Assembly: GCA_001919285.1 (NCBI GenBank)
Contig: MNHO01000011.1
Location: forward strand, 1-38,515
DNA length: 38,515 nt
Source: an archaeon 13_1_40CM_2_52_13
GTDB lineage: Archaea > Thermoproteota > Bathyarchaeia > 40CM-2-53-6
Direction: 5' to 3'
Below are positions 7,909 to 17,675 of this stretch, piece after piece (position 1 is the stretch's first letter; each line of letters begins with the position of its first letter). A program made the position numbers and the translations under genes. Under the pieces are notes generated by a model. It did not search any database and was not told the origin of the DNA. It saw nothing but the letters and a program-made list of their open reading frames with translations.

Positions 7909-8862
7909 TTGACTGAGACACTGGAACAGGTACCGAGAATTCCGACGGGCCCTCGCTCTGCTCGATTATGTCCTGAGTGTAAGGGTTCGAAGCTCATCCG
8001 CGACTATGATACGGCCGAAGTCGTCTGCATGACCTGCGGTTTCGTGGTTACTGACAAGATTGCTGATTCTCGGCCTGAATGGCGCGCGTTTGATGATGAG
8101 CAGCGGGCTAAACGGGCTCGTACAGGCGCCCCAATGACGTTCACCATTCATGATAAGGGTCTATCAACTATCATTGACTGGAGGGATCGCCCCTCTGGGA
8201 CGAAGAGCGTCAGCGCTGACCAGCGCATCGAGCTCTACAAGCTACGGAAATGGCAGCGCCGGGTCCGAGTCTCCGACGCGACAGAGAGGAATCTTGCGGT
8301 TGCACTCTCCGAGCTGAGTAAGCTTTCGGCGGCTCTAACGTTGCCGAAGAATATTCTAGAGACAGCCTCTGTGATTTACCGACGCGCGATCAAGAAGAGA
8401 CTGATTCGGGGCCGATCAATCCACAACGTGACCGCTGCGGCCATCTACATGTCCTGTCGGCAGTGCGGTGTTCCGAGGACGCTAGACGAGATTGCGTCCG
8501 TGTCGACGTTGAACAAGAAGGATATTGGCCGGAGCTACAGGTTCATGCTTCGCGAGCTCGGCATGTTCGTGCCTCCTTCAGCTAACCGGAGCTACGCTGC
8601 CCGGTTCTCCAACCGACTAGTGATCTCAGGCAAAGCAGAGGGGATCGCAATCCGGATTCTGGAGATTGCGCGTCAGATGAAACTGACTAGTGGTCGGGGT
8701 CCAGCGGGCATTGCCGCGGCATCCACCTATATTGCGACAGTGTTGACGAATGAGCGAAAGACTCAGCGGGAGATCGCGGAGATCGCCAATGTGACTGAAG
8801 TTACGATCCGGAACCGGTACAAGGAATTGTTGGAGAAGCTTATGATCGAAGTCCCGCTCTAA
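7909..8862 (+). CDS. tfb: Transcription initiation factor B (TFB)
   Basis: N-terminal zinc ribbon CPEC...CMTC, B-finger DSRPEWRAFDDEQRAKRARTGAPM, two cyclin-like repeats. TTG start. Archetypal gar1-tfb adjacency. Confidence 0.97.
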   Translation: MTETLEQVPRIPTGPRSARLCPECKGSKLIRDYDTAEVVCMTCGFVVTDKIADSRPEWRAFDDEQRAKRARTGAPMTFTIHDKGLSTIIDWRDRPSGTKSVSADQRIELYKLRKWQRRVRVSDATERNLAVALSELSKLSAALTLPKNILETASVIYRRAIKKRLIRGRSIHNVTAAAIYMSCRQCGVPRTLDEIASVSTLNKKDIGRSYRFMLRELGMFVPPSANRSYAARFSNRLVISGKAEGIAIRILEIARQMKLTSGRGPAGIAAASTYIATVLTNERKTQREIAEIANVTEVTIRNRYKELLEKLMIEVPL

Positions 8863-8868
8863 CCAGGC

Positions 8869-9120
8869 CTAGGTTGTTCTGCTCGTCATACGCGGCCTGT
8901 ATTCACGGAACCTGCAGATGGGCCGTGGCCGTGACAGATATGGACCCGGGTCTGAGCTTTCATTTTCCATCCAGTCTGGGATGATTACCGCCCTAAGGAG
9001 TTCCTGAGTCGTGATTCCTCTTTCCCGAGCTAGCCTTCTGAGCTTAGAGAATGAGTCCGAATCGAGTGATTGGATGAACTTGGTCGTTCTCGATCTCAGT
9101 CGGATCTCTCTCGACTGCAA
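8869..9120 (-). CDS. Small ribbon-helix-helix-like hypothetical protein
   Basis: REIRLRSRTTKFIQSLDSDSFSKLRRLARERGITTQELLRAVI resembles an RHH fold. Confidence 0.4.
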   Translation of the reverse strand: MQSREIRLRSRTTKFIQSLDSDSFSKLRRLARERGITTQELLRAVIIPDWMENESSDPGPYLSRPRPICRFREYRPRMTSRTT

Positions 9121-9285
9121 CGCTGGCTATACTCTTGGCGGTGCAAAAATAAGGTGGACGTGTAGGATGTCGCACAGTAGACGTGTTTTGCGTCACGTGT
9201 AAACCAGCCTCAGATAGTCATGTGGCTAGCGCTGAGGGCTCTATGCGTAAGAAATGCGGTGCTTCCCACGCGAGAAGGCTGTGAT

Positions 9286-10419
9286 TTACTTGCCGCGGGT
9301 TCTCTTAGTAGATTCGCTTGCTGCTTCCTTCAGCAGTCGATTCGTGTTCTCGGTGCCCCCTCCAAGCCGTAGCGTCTGTTCATGCTGCTCTGACAATCGT
9401 TTCGTGGACTCGATGATGTCTGCACGTCGGGTCTGTCCTGCGTTAGAAGATAGTTGCGTCATTGTCTTCGTAGCCTCCTTGAACTTTCCGGCGGAGAGCT
9501 GCTTGTAGTACTCTTCAAGTCCCTGGTAGTAGGCGAACTCTGCCATGAGACTGTTGCGTATTCCCTGAGTGTACTCTTCATCATTTTTTGCCGGTCGAAT
9601 GTTTGCAGATGAGTTGATGGTTTGCTTGGACCCGTCGACCGCGTCGCCGTAGGAGACCTGGACGTTTAGTAGCTGACCCTTGAAGCCCTCTGGCATAGTT
9701 ACTTGGCCCCAGATTTTGGCAATGTTTTCTAGGGCGTTGATCTTGACTGGGGGGCCAGGATAGTTGAGGATCCGAACGTCCGAGGGTTCAAAGTCTACCG
9801 TAATGTTTCTTCCAGCGACTTGAGCTACGGCGTTCTCCTGCATAACAACGGGTAGCTTGTCGGCGTCGGTGACGTGGTAGAGGACTCCTCCGGAGGCGTC
9901 AGCTAGGGCTTTGAGAATGTCTTCGCGATAGTCCTCTCCGATGCCGAACTCGATCATCTTGAATCCTTGTGGAGTTTTCAATGCCGAGTAGGGTTCCGGT
10001 TTCGTCACGTCTGTCGGGTGGCCGTCGGTGAGGAGGAGGATCCAGCCTGAGTCGCCGCTCTTCGCCGCCATGTCGAACGCGGTTGTGAGTGCAGAGTAGA
10101 GTGCTGTCATGCCTGTTGCCTTGATTCCTGGGAGGGTGGTGGAGAGGTTGGTGTCCGGGTATGTGTGGACGGAGTCGGAGAATGTGATGAATGAGACCTT
10201 GTTCCCGGTGGGGATTCTGCTCCAGTATTCCTGAGCGCCTTTCTTGGCGAGTTCGAGTTTCTTTCCTGCCATTGAGTGGCTTGTGTCGAGTACGATGATG
10301 TGCTGGAAGCCTTTTGCTTCGGCCTGTTTCTCTGCGACGAGTGTGATCTTGAAGACAGCGTCGACCTTGGAGTCGTAGGAGTAACTGTGGCTTAGTTCGG
10401 TTCTGACTGATAGTGTCAT
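9286..10419 (-). CDS. von Willebrand factor A domain protein
   Basis: MIDAS-type IIVLDTSHSMAGKKLELAK..., SGWILLLTDGHPTD. Confidence 0.92.
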   Translation of the reverse strand: MTLSVRTELSHSYSYDSKVDAVFKITLVAEKQAEAKGFQHIIVLDTSHSMAGKKLELAKKGAQEYWSRIPTGNKVSFITFSDSVHTYPDTNLSTTLPGIKATGMTALYSALTTAFDMAAKSGDSGWILLLTDGHPTDVTKPEPYSALKTPQGFKMIEFGIGEDYREDILKALADASGGVLYHVTDADKLPVVMQENAVAQVAGRNITVDFEPSDVRILNYPGPPVKINALENIAKIWGQVTMPEGFKGQLLNVQVSYGDAVDGSKQTINSSANIRPAKNDEEYTQGIRNSLMAEFAYYQGLEEYYKQLSAGKFKEATKTMTQLSSNAGQTRRADIIESTKRLSEQHEQTLRLGGGTENTNRLLKEAASESTKRTRGK

Positions 10420-11201
10420 ACTGTTATTCTCTCCATCTTGCCCTTGTCAAGGATGAGGACCCCAGCCTTGCCACCATGGTATCTGCTGGAAAATACGGTT
10501 ATGACTCTGCCACCCATGTCTTCTCTGAATCCGTCGACGACTTCGTGTCCGCGGATGATTCCTTTGAGTGAGTTGTTTTCCAGGAATGTCTTTGTCGCTT
10601 CTGTGCCGTAGTAGTAGGCTCCTTTTCCTCGGACGCTAGGAACGAACTCATCGATCACGTCTCTCGGATCATTCCATAAGAGCTGGAAGGCTGTCGGATC
10701 GTCAGGGTTCAAGTCCGGCCAGGGGAGCGAGGCGATCTCGGATACGTGCTCCATGCCCTTCGCAATTCCACCATGGAGACATAGGTAGTCGTTTACGACG
10801 ACTGCGTAGGGCATTGCTTGGAAGAATTCTTTGAATTTTTCGTAGCTGCCCTCGCCAAGTTTCTCTGTCACCTCATTGGTGAACCCGTAGTAGGGATTTG
10901 TCAGCGGGCTCTCGTGGTTTCCTCGGAGCATTATCGTGCGGTGGGGATCTTCTAGGAGGGTTGATGCGATGAGTCCAAGGTTCTCTAGGCTCTTGCTTCC
11001 CCTGTCGACATAGTCGCCTAGGAATACGATGAGGTCTGCGTCGTCAAAGAATTTGTCAATAACCGTCTGTGTCACGTCTATTGCCCCGTGTGTGTCTCCG
11101 ACGAAGATTACTCTGTCCTCATATCTCGGGTTTAGTAGGGGTCCGGCGAGTTCTGCCTGGGCTTCACCGATCACCCGGAGCGCCTCCGCGGCTTCAATCA
11201 T
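10416..11201 (-). CDS. PPP-family Ser/Thr protein phosphatase (metallophosphoesterase)
   Basis: GDTHGA, GDYVDRG, RGNHE, LHGG motifs; 4-bp overlap with the VWA gene. Confidence 0.93.
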   Translation of the reverse strand: MIEAAEALRVIGEAQAELAGPLLNPRYEDRVIFVGDTHGAIDVTQTVIDKFFDDADLIVFLGDYVDRGSKSLENLGLIASTLLEDPHRTIMLRGNHESPLTNPYYGFTNEVTEKLGEGSYEKFKEFFQAMPYAVVVNDYLCLHGGIAKGMEHVSEIASLPWPDLNPDDPTAFQLLWNDPRDVIDEFVPSVRGKGAYYYGTEATKTFLENNSLKGIIRGHEVVDGFREDMGGRVITVFSSRYHGGKAGVLILDKGKMERITV

Positions 11202-12106
11202 TCACTCACGAGCTTCACGATAGTGCCTGTGCCGAACTTCAAAACGTTATTCGGCTTGACTTCGACACTATCGCTGACTCGCTGGAACTCTTTGCCATCG
11301 TAGAGGAAGGTGCCGTTGAGGCTTCCGAGGTCCTTCAGCATGAGCTTGTTGCCGCTGAAGCTGAGCGAGGCGTGTTTCCTCGATACTTCCTGGTCGGGAA
11401 TTACCACCACGTTCTCGGGGCTTCTACCGATGGTGATGGTGGGAAAGTCGTCGAAGTCGATGCCGACCTTGGTCTTGATGAGGGATGAGGCTGGGGTGTT
11501 GACGAAGACCAGGTAATAGTGCGATCCAGATGGGGCTGGGCTTGACGGGGGTGTCTGCTGGAAGCTCGACTGGAAGCTGGATGGAAAGCTTGGCGGTGAT
11601 GGTGCAGCTGTCTGGCTGTCATCAGGTTCAGGCTCTGCCGATGGCCCTGTTAATACGAACGAGGGCTTTTGGGATCCGAAATCGTCGCTCGGTGTCATAC
11701 TCTCTGGCGGTTCGATCTTTTCCGGCTCGAGAGGTTCTGCTTTGAGCGGTTCGGCCTCTTCGTCGTCTTCATCTTTCGCTTTCTTGTTCTTCTTACTCTT
11801 CTTGCCTTTCTCCTTCTTGGGCGAATCTTCCCAGCTGGAGGATGTGTCGTCTTTGGACGTTGTGTCGGGGGATGATTCTGAGGAGCCGAGTAGGCTGGCC
11901 ATGTCGATGCCTTTCGATGCGACTTTGGCTCCAGGTCTCTTGTCTCCGCAGCCGTCGCAGAACGTCCGGTAATCCTCGTTTTCAGCACCGCACGATGGGC
12001 ACTTCCAGTTCCCGGTTGCAGCTGTCTGAGGGGTGGATGTCTCAGTACTGGTTCCGGTCTCTATTTCGTCCTCATCGGTGGCGGGCTTGGAATGACGGAG
12101 TTTCAT
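11198..12106 (-). CDS. Zinc-ribbon plus C-terminal FHA domain protein
   Basis: WKCPSCGAENEDYRTFCDGCGDKRPG; FHA: ITIGRSPENVVVIPDQEVSRKHASLSFSGNKLMLKDLGSLNGTFL. Start set at MKLRHS. 4-bp overlap with the phosphatase gene. Confidence 0.9.
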   Translation of the reverse strand: MKLRHSKPATDEDEIETGTSTETSTPQTAATGNWKCPSCGAENEDYRTFCDGCGDKRPGAKVASKGIDMASLLGSSESSPDTTSKDDTSSSWEDSPKKEKGKKSKKNKKAKDEDDEEAEPLKAEPLEPEKIEPPESMTPSDDFGSQKPSFVLTGPSAEPEPDDSQTAAPSPPSFPSSFQSSFQQTPPSSPAPSGSHYYLVFVNTPASSLIKTKVGIDFDDFPTITIGRSPENVVVIPDQEVSRKHASLSFSGNKLMLKDLGSLNGTFLYDGKEFQRVSDSVEVKPNNVLKFGTGTIVKLVSE

Positions 12107-12272
12107 GGACCAACTGGTCATTGGTTGATGGACGCGGTTTAATCTCTGACAGTACCGAGGGTCACTGTCACTGGAGACATTTTCGTTTTGGGTGGCGGTT
12201 CGCCCCTCTCGTCGAGAGACGATAGAGAGGATTCTCTGACAGCTATTGCCGGATGCATAATGGTGGATTACG

Positions 12273-14594
12273 GTGGGAGGAAAACAGCCCCAGGCGTCCG
12301 TCCTAGCTAAACCGCACCACGGTCTTCCAGCGCCTACGGGCTTCTTCGCGCCATCACTTGTCACAGTCCTCTCACTTCCCCTAGGATTCCTATTCGCGCT
12401 CGGATTTCAGGGGGATACTCTGACCTATGCCATGACCGTCATCAGCTTCGGCCTGCTTACAGCTCTGGATCTCAAGACTGGATTGATGCGGTCCATTCTC
12501 GGTTTCGCAGCCACACTCCTGACGCTGTCCTACATTCTCCAGAACTCAGCCTTCTCCTCCCAGATCTCATCATCGGGACAATTCACTTTCCTCTTCGTTG
12601 CAATGCCACCCGCTGCAGGGGTCTTCCTGTCGACGATTCTCTTCTCGAGGAAGGAACGCTACAGGGTTCCGAAGCAGATGGTCCTGGCGACCCTTGCGAC
12701 AGGCATAGGGCTGGTTGTTGGAGCCTCGAAAAGCACTGGCTCGAACCTGATTGGGTCCTCCCTCTTCTCTGCGTCGTTCTTCATCGGGCTCGGCCTCGCG
12801 GCAAACTCCCTCCAGATGGGTCTTCTATTCTTTCTGGACAAGTTCTGGCAGACCAAGAGATTCTCGATGGCCGTAATGCCTCCAGCGTTCTTCTCGTACA
12901 ATGCAGTGATCGGCTATCTCTACATCACATCTCCTAGTCCAGAACTCGCGTACATCTTCTTCTCTTCCCTAGGGTTCCTGCCAATCCTGGCAGTAGCTGG
13001 GATGGTCGCGTCTGGGTTAGCGGTCAGAATGCTCGGTGCACCTGCGCCCGCGAAAATGTCCCTAGGACCCGCGAAGACCTCCACTCCATCCGTCGCTCCG
13101 CCAAAGATCAGGGTCTCAGGAGACCACTCCATCCGGTTAGGCCATGTCGAGACGATCAAGATAGCGACCGAGTCTGAGGGTAAACCGCGAGACATGGCCA
13201 CGATCGACGCGTCCATTCAGACGCCTGCTGGTAAACGTGACCAGTTGCGGCTCTCCCATGTTTCGGCTGGAAGATACAACGCGGCGTACGCGCCCGGAAG
13301 GCCGGGAAACTACAATGCCCACATTGTTGCAACGAGTAAGACGCATCAGACTTCTAAAGAATCCTTCTCGTTCAGCGTACAGCCCCAACCAGTCACCCAT
13401 CCACCTTCACCGCCAGCCGTACGTCCAGCTCTTCAAGTGTCGCATCCTCTTCCCGTCTCACGTCCAGCTCCTCCGCCAGTCCCCGTTCAGCGTCCTAGTC
13501 CTCCGCCTGTAGTGTCGCTTCCTCCCCCTCCGTCTATTCCATTGCCGAAGACTGGGTTGCCGAGCCTCGACAAGTGGGATCCGAGAGTCTGGGTGAACCA
13601 GGAGATCCACGGCTACAAGGTGGTCGAGCATGTTGCGACGGGTGCGACTGGCTACGTTCTCCGTGCAACTTTTGGGCAGGCGGCGACTGAGATGGCGTTG
13701 AAGATTCCGATCCTGAAGACGACCAGTAGGGTGAGAGGCGTGAATGAGCCGACTACCGGGACGACGACGTTGAACGAGACAATGTCCGAGGCTACGCGGT
13801 TGCTGGAGTTGTCTGGCCAGTCCAAGTACGTGGTCCAGATACGAGGTGTGCTGGTGGATCGATTGAACGTTCAGGAGATCGTCAAAGGGAATATCGCGCT
13901 CTACTATCGGAGCCCACCTGCGATTGTGATGGACTTCATGAAAGGCGGGACGGCGAAGAAGCTGATCGAGGATCCAGCGTATGAGCCGTTGTACTATTCG
14001 GAGAAGTGGGGCGGGATTGTTGTGATGCTGGGCCAGATGATGGCCCAGGCGTTGGACATGGTCCACAAAGCCGGATTCGTCCATCTTGATGTCAAACCGC
14101 AGAATGTTCTGTTCACTTCGAAGCCTCCATTGACTGGACAGGATATGCTTGAACAGATGGTCGCCGGGTCGCTCGTGCCCAAGCTGGCTGACCTAGGCTC
14201 AGCGGTCAAGAGTGGTGGAAAAGTGGTTCAGTTCACTTCGGAGTACGCGCCGGGAGAGCAGGTGCTGGGAGATGAGGCGGCTCCGAGTATGGACGTCTAC
14301 GCTCTCGGAGCAACTTTGTACACTATGCTGACGCGGACGCCAGTCCACTCCAATGCCCTCATCGAGGCGATGAATAATCTGTCGAACAATCCCAGCTCCA
14401 ACAAGGCCGCAAACGATCTCGAGTCCACATGGGAGTCTTTCAGCCCGGACCTGTCGAAGATTGATCAGAAGTTCTCAGCGATAATTCCTACTTTGAAGGA
14501 CATGCTGAACAAGGATCCTGAGCGCAGGCCGGATGCGGAGAAGGTTGCGAACTCGCTTCAGAAGCTCGTGGATAAACATGGCCGCCTAGGATAG
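12273..14594 (+). CDS. Membrane Ser/Thr protein kinase (multi-TM N-term, Ig-like domain, Pro-rich linker, kinase)
   Basis: VATGATGYVLRATF...MALKIP...FVHLDVKPQNVLF...LADLGSAVKSGG...YAPGEQ...DVYALGATLYTMLT...DPERRP. Confidence 0.92.
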   Translation: MGGKQPQASVLAKPHHGLPAPTGFFAPSLVTVLSLPLGFLFALGFQGDTLTYAMTVISFGLLTALDLKTGLMRSILGFAATLLTLSYILQNSAFSSQISSSGQFTFLFVAMPPAAGVFLSTILFSRKERYRVPKQMVLATLATGIGLVVGASKSTGSNLIGSSLFSASFFIGLGLAANSLQMGLLFFLDKFWQTKRFSMAVMPPAFFSYNAVIGYLYITSPSPELAYIFFSSLGFLPILAVAGMVASGLAVRMLGAPAPAKMSLGPAKTSTPSVAPPKIRVSGDHSIRLGHVETIKIATESEGKPRDMATIDASIQTPAGKRDQLRLSHVSAGRYNAAYAPGRPGNYNAHIVATSKTHQTSKESFSFSVQPQPVTHPPSPPAVRPALQVSHPLPVSRPAPPPVPVQRPSPPPVVSLPPPPSIPLPKTGLPSLDKWDPRVWVNQEIHGYKVVEHVATGATGYVLRATFGQAATEMALKIPILKTTSRVRGVNEPTTGTTTLNETMSEATRLLELSGQSKYVVQIRGVLVDRLNVQEIVKGNIALYYRSPPAIVMDFMKGGTAKKLIEDPAYEPLYYSEKWGGIVVMLGQMMAQALDMVHKAGFVHLDVKPQNVLFTSKPPLTGQDMLEQMVAGSLVPKLADLGSAVKSGGKVVQFTSEYAPGEQVLGDEAAPSMDVYALGATLYTMLTRTPVHSNALIEAMNNLSNNPSSNKAANDLESTWESFSPDLSKIDQKFSAIIPTLKDMLNKDPERRPDAEKVANSLQKLVDKHGRLG

Positions 14595-14672
14595 CATTCT
14601 GAGAAAAAAGGATGTGGCTCCCGGCGTTGCGTCGAGTGTTAAATCCGAGAGTCACTACCATACTTTTCCATA

Positions 14673-14695
14673 GACGAATAGTTCGTCTATTCGTC
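14673..14695. repeat. Inverted repeat/hairpin in the intergenic region
   Basis: GACGAATAG TTCGT CTATTCGTC (perfect 9-bp arms), plus an overlapping alternative dyad AGACGAA-TAG-TTCGTCT. Confidence 0.55.
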
Positions 14696-14880
14696 AGGTT
14701 TGAGGGTTCCGGTTTTTACGCAGCTGACTTGGCTGTTCACCTCTCCGCTACTATCCCTCATGGGACAAATAGCATGGGGGACAGCTGACGGGTAGTATGG
14801 CAATGGTCGCATATGAGAATCACGTATACAACTGAACATACACAGAATGAGTACACACACGTGACGCTATCGAATTTGGG

Positions 14881-15261
14881 CTAGGGTTTGAGCGATTGGC
14901 CACACTCATGGCAGTAGTTCTTTCCCCATGAAAGTGTCCCGCATGAAGGACAGTGTAGCCGGATTCCACATTGGCTGCAATACTTTCCACCTGTAGGCTG
15001 GCGGTTCCCACAGGACGGACACGTGTCAAAGAATACTTGCTGAGGGGGGACGAGTAGCAGGAGGCCGCCCGTCGTCATGAAGCCCACAGCCTGACCTGAG
15101 GTCGCCTGCTGTGCTTGAGTCTGGGCGAAAGCGTGACCGTGCAATAGTATCCATTCACCATTTCGTTCTGGACGCTGAAATAGATTTCTGTCCAAGAGTC
15201 GTTGGCCCGAGACGTTTGTACTGTAGCTAGGCAGTTGCTTATTGATCAAATCATTGATCAT
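14881..15261 (-). CDS. Double zinc-ribbon protein
   Basis: CPSCGNRQPTGGKYCSQCGIRLHCPSCGTLSWGKNYCHECGQSLKP; start MINDL overlaps the upstream stop (ATGA). Confidence 0.65.
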   Translation of the reverse strand: MINDLINKQLPSYSTNVSGQRLLDRNLFQRPERNGEWILLHGHAFAQTQAQQATSGQAVGFMTTGGLLLLVPPQQVFFDTCPSCGNRQPTGGKYCSQCGIRLHCPSCGTLSWGKNYCHECGQSLKP

Positions 15262-15689
15262 GCGCGGGCTATGACTGCGCGGCCGTGCTCTCTTGAGTAC
15301 TGCCGCACGGCCGAGAAACCAAGAATGCCTCCGAAGATGATGAGCACTGGTCCACTGATTAGAGTTAAGATCGCTGCAAGACTCGGCGCGTTGGACGCAG
15401 AGAATATGGGAGAGGTTTGGCCATAGTAGGATAGTATGATGGTCGACAGGCTTGCGATTCCAAGTCCGAGTATTATAGACGGCCATGTTATGCGGCCCTT
15501 CCATTCCTCAAGAATATGGCTAGCGCTCCAGATTACAATGAAACTGGTGAAGAATAGGCTCTCGTATCCGAGATTATAGGTGAAGAACGACGTGCTGCGA
15601 TCGACTACGACAGCCAGGAAGAGCGATGTCATCTGATAGGCTCCTCCTATAACAGAGAATACGAAAGCCGCTGTTGCTCTGTTCGTCAT
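15258..15689 (-). CDS. Multi-TM membrane protein
   Basis: 143-aa hydrophobic ORF, translationally coupled to the zinc-ribbon gene. Confidence 0.6.
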   Translation of the reverse strand: MTNRATAAFVFSVIGGAYQMTSLFLAVVVDRSTSFFTYNLGYESLFFTSFIVIWSASHILEEWKGRITWPSIILGLGIASLSTIILSYYGQTSPIFSASNAPSLAAILTLISGPVLIIFGGILGFSAVRQYSREHGRAVIARA

Positions 15690-15755
15690 GCTGGCGTTGT
15701 ACGAGTGAAGACTAGTTAACGCTTGACGACCAGATGACTACACCGCCAGGTGGTG

Positions 15756-16142
15756 TCACTTTCTATTGCCCTGTAACCTCTTCGGGGGTGGCTGTCCCTG
15801 CCACTCGACCATATCGGACGGTTTGACTGGGTGAGGGAGGAGGCTCGACGGTTCCCAGTAAGGCATTGTTGGGCTTAGGGTCTCGTGCCGCTCTGTCTGC
15901 TTCTCTTCCGGCTTGATTTGTAGTATCTCGAAGTTTCCGGCTGTGTCGAGGACCCCGTAGCCAGTTAGATGCCTTGAGTAGAGAAATTTGCGGAGTAGGA
16001 ACTTGATTTTCTTGTTGGTGAGTCCAGAGACTTGGAGGATTTTCTTATGCTGGATTATTTGGCCGCTGGACGTGGCAGTCATGAACTCCACTAGGGAGGA
16101 GACTTCGTCGTCTTGAAGGTCGTCAGCTACAACTCTGGTCAT
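15756..16142 (-). CDS. Hypothetical, HTH-like
   Basis: GQIIQHKKILQVSGLTNKKIKFLLRKFLYSRHLTGYGVL resembles a winged helix. Confidence 0.45.
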   Translation of the reverse strand: MTRVVADDLQDDEVSSLVEFMTATSSGQIIQHKKILQVSGLTNKKIKFLLRKFLYSRHLTGYGVLDTAGNFEILQIKPEEKQTERHETLSPTMPYWEPSSLLPHPVKPSDMVEWQGQPPPKRLQGNRK

Positions 16143-16254
16143 CTAAATCACTCTGTTTGGCCTATCTGGACCGCCCTATTGCAGATACGTTTTACTGTTG
16201 GAGGCTTTCTATAATAGATTCCGCAGAACCACGCGCACTCCTAGGTGTTGAGAA

Positions 16255-16536
16255 ATGTGCAGAAACATTCGACCTTTATTCAACTTTGATCCGCCTGCCA
16301 CCGACGAAGAGATTCGAGCTGCTTCACTGCAGTTCGTAAGAAAAATTAGTGGCTTCAACCAACCGTCAAAGACAAACGAACGCTCATTTACGGCTGCAGT
16401 GGACGAGATCGCACACGCGTCGGCCAGTTTTCTCCGTTCGCTAGAAACGAACGCTAAGCCGAAGAATCGGGAACGAGAAGCCGCCCTACGTAAGGCTCGC
16501 GGCGCCGAGAGATTTCCTTCACGCGCCGGATTCTGA
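16255..16536 (+). CDS. DUF2277 family protein
   Basis: MCRNIRPLFNFDPPATDEEIRAASLQFVRKISGFNQPSKTNERSF is family-typical. Confidence 0.85.
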   Translation: MCRNIRPLFNFDPPATDEEIRAASLQFVRKISGFNQPSKTNERSFTAAVDEIAHASASFLRSLETNAKPKNREREAALRKARGAERFPSRAGF

Positions 16537-17547
16537 GCCGAGAATCTTCTCCATCATTACCCACCCTACCTGTCGCTTGAACCCGAGCTTCGTGTTCACA
16601 GCAAGCATCGGAGCATTGCTCGAATCGTTCCACGTCCTCAAAGTCCTGTAACCGTTCTTCTTTCCGAAATTGATGACCTTCAGCTTCAGCGCGGTTGCAA
16701 TGCCACGCCCCCGATATTCACGTCTGACTCCGGTATCGTCCTGGTTGAGGAGACCGAGTTCCGTGTCGATTCGATGCACGTTGCTCATTCCTACGTAGTT
16801 CGGTCCGTCTTTGGCGATGAAGTAGCCTTCGGGGATCAGTTGCGGGTTCTTGAGCGAGAACGTTTCCCATTGCTCGTATGTTAGAGGCGTGAAATCCGTT
16901 TCGCGAGGCATGTCCGCTTGGATAAGCTGGACGAGTTCGTGGATCTTCCTCAAAGAGTCTTGACCGTCAGGCTGTTCTTCAGCCAGGGTTGTGAAGCTGA
17001 TTCCTGCCTTCAACGCTTTTTCAACGTATCCAGCAAATCTTCCTGTGTCGGCAGTTGTCAGGTCTAAGCGAGACTCCCAGTTCTTGCTCTTCTCGACGAA
17101 TCCTCTTCTCCGAAAGAACTCTATCCGTCGCGGGAGATCCTCTTTACTCATAGTCCAGACGAGTACCGCGTTCAGATGAACGAGTTCATCGTTTAGTCGG
17201 TTGTAGATTGCTCGTCCAATGCCTCTGCACTGCTGCTCAGGCTCTACGAGGATGCCGGCCATGAACTTTCGAGGATGAAACATGTCGGGTAGGTTGAGGA
17301 CTTCGCCGAAGCCGAGTATACGGTCTTGTTCTAGGTCGAGGCACTCGAATCGTCTTAGGATATACTTTGTCCTGTCGAGACTCTCATCGCGGCTACGCCG
17401 TTCGGCAATGCTGATAGGATAATCAGGATAATTCGCATTATAGATCTCAACCAGCCTCGCGTAGTTGCTAGGCTGAAACTCCCTGAACTCGAGGGAGAGA
17501 GTTCTCTGGACGCTCACATCGTGAATAACTTGTAGCTGGTATGTCAA
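16519..17547 (-). CDS. Tandem GNAT-family N-acetyltransferase
   Basis: GILVEPEQQCRGIGRAIYNRL and DDTGVRREYRGRGIATALKLKVINFGKKNGYRTLRTWNDSSNAPMLAVNTKLGFKRQ. Confidence 0.88.
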   Translation of the reverse strand: MTYQLQVIHDVSVQRTLSLEFREFQPSNYARLVEIYNANYPDYPISIAERRSRDESLDRTKYILRRFECLDLEQDRILGFGEVLNLPDMFHPRKFMAGILVEPEQQCRGIGRAIYNRLNDELVHLNAVLVWTMSKEDLPRRIEFFRRRGFVEKSKNWESRLDLTTADTGRFAGYVEKALKAGISFTTLAEEQPDGQDSLRKIHELVQLIQADMPRETDFTPLTYEQWETFSLKNPQLIPEGYFIAKDGPNYVGMSNVHRIDTELGLLNQDDTGVRREYRGRGIATALKLKVINFGKKNGYRTLRTWNDSSNAPMLAVNTKLGFKRQVGWVMMEKILGSESGA

Positions 17548-17675
17548 GCTTCGCGGATGTCTCCAAAGGGGCGACGGGGTGGGCTGCGAGCGAAACCTCG
17601 TTAAGGTCCACTTGACAACGCGGAGGCATGTCTAATCCGCTACGGGGATCGGGTAGTGAGGCGAGGCTCAGAGGT

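Noticed and set aside
11695-12225. ORFs overlapping the FHA gene (11695..11988, 11842..12225)
   Set aside because: Out-of-frame or antisense to the zinc-ribbon/FHA protein, which has clear motifs.
12107-12364. N-terminal extension of the FHA ORF up to 12364
   Set aside because: Overlaps the divergent promoter and kinase start; the sequence lacks domain features, and MKLRHS at 12106 fits better.
13458-14084. 208-aa minus-strand ORF inside the kinase gene
   Set aside because: Antisense shadow of a clear kinase domain; His/Arg-rich with no motif.
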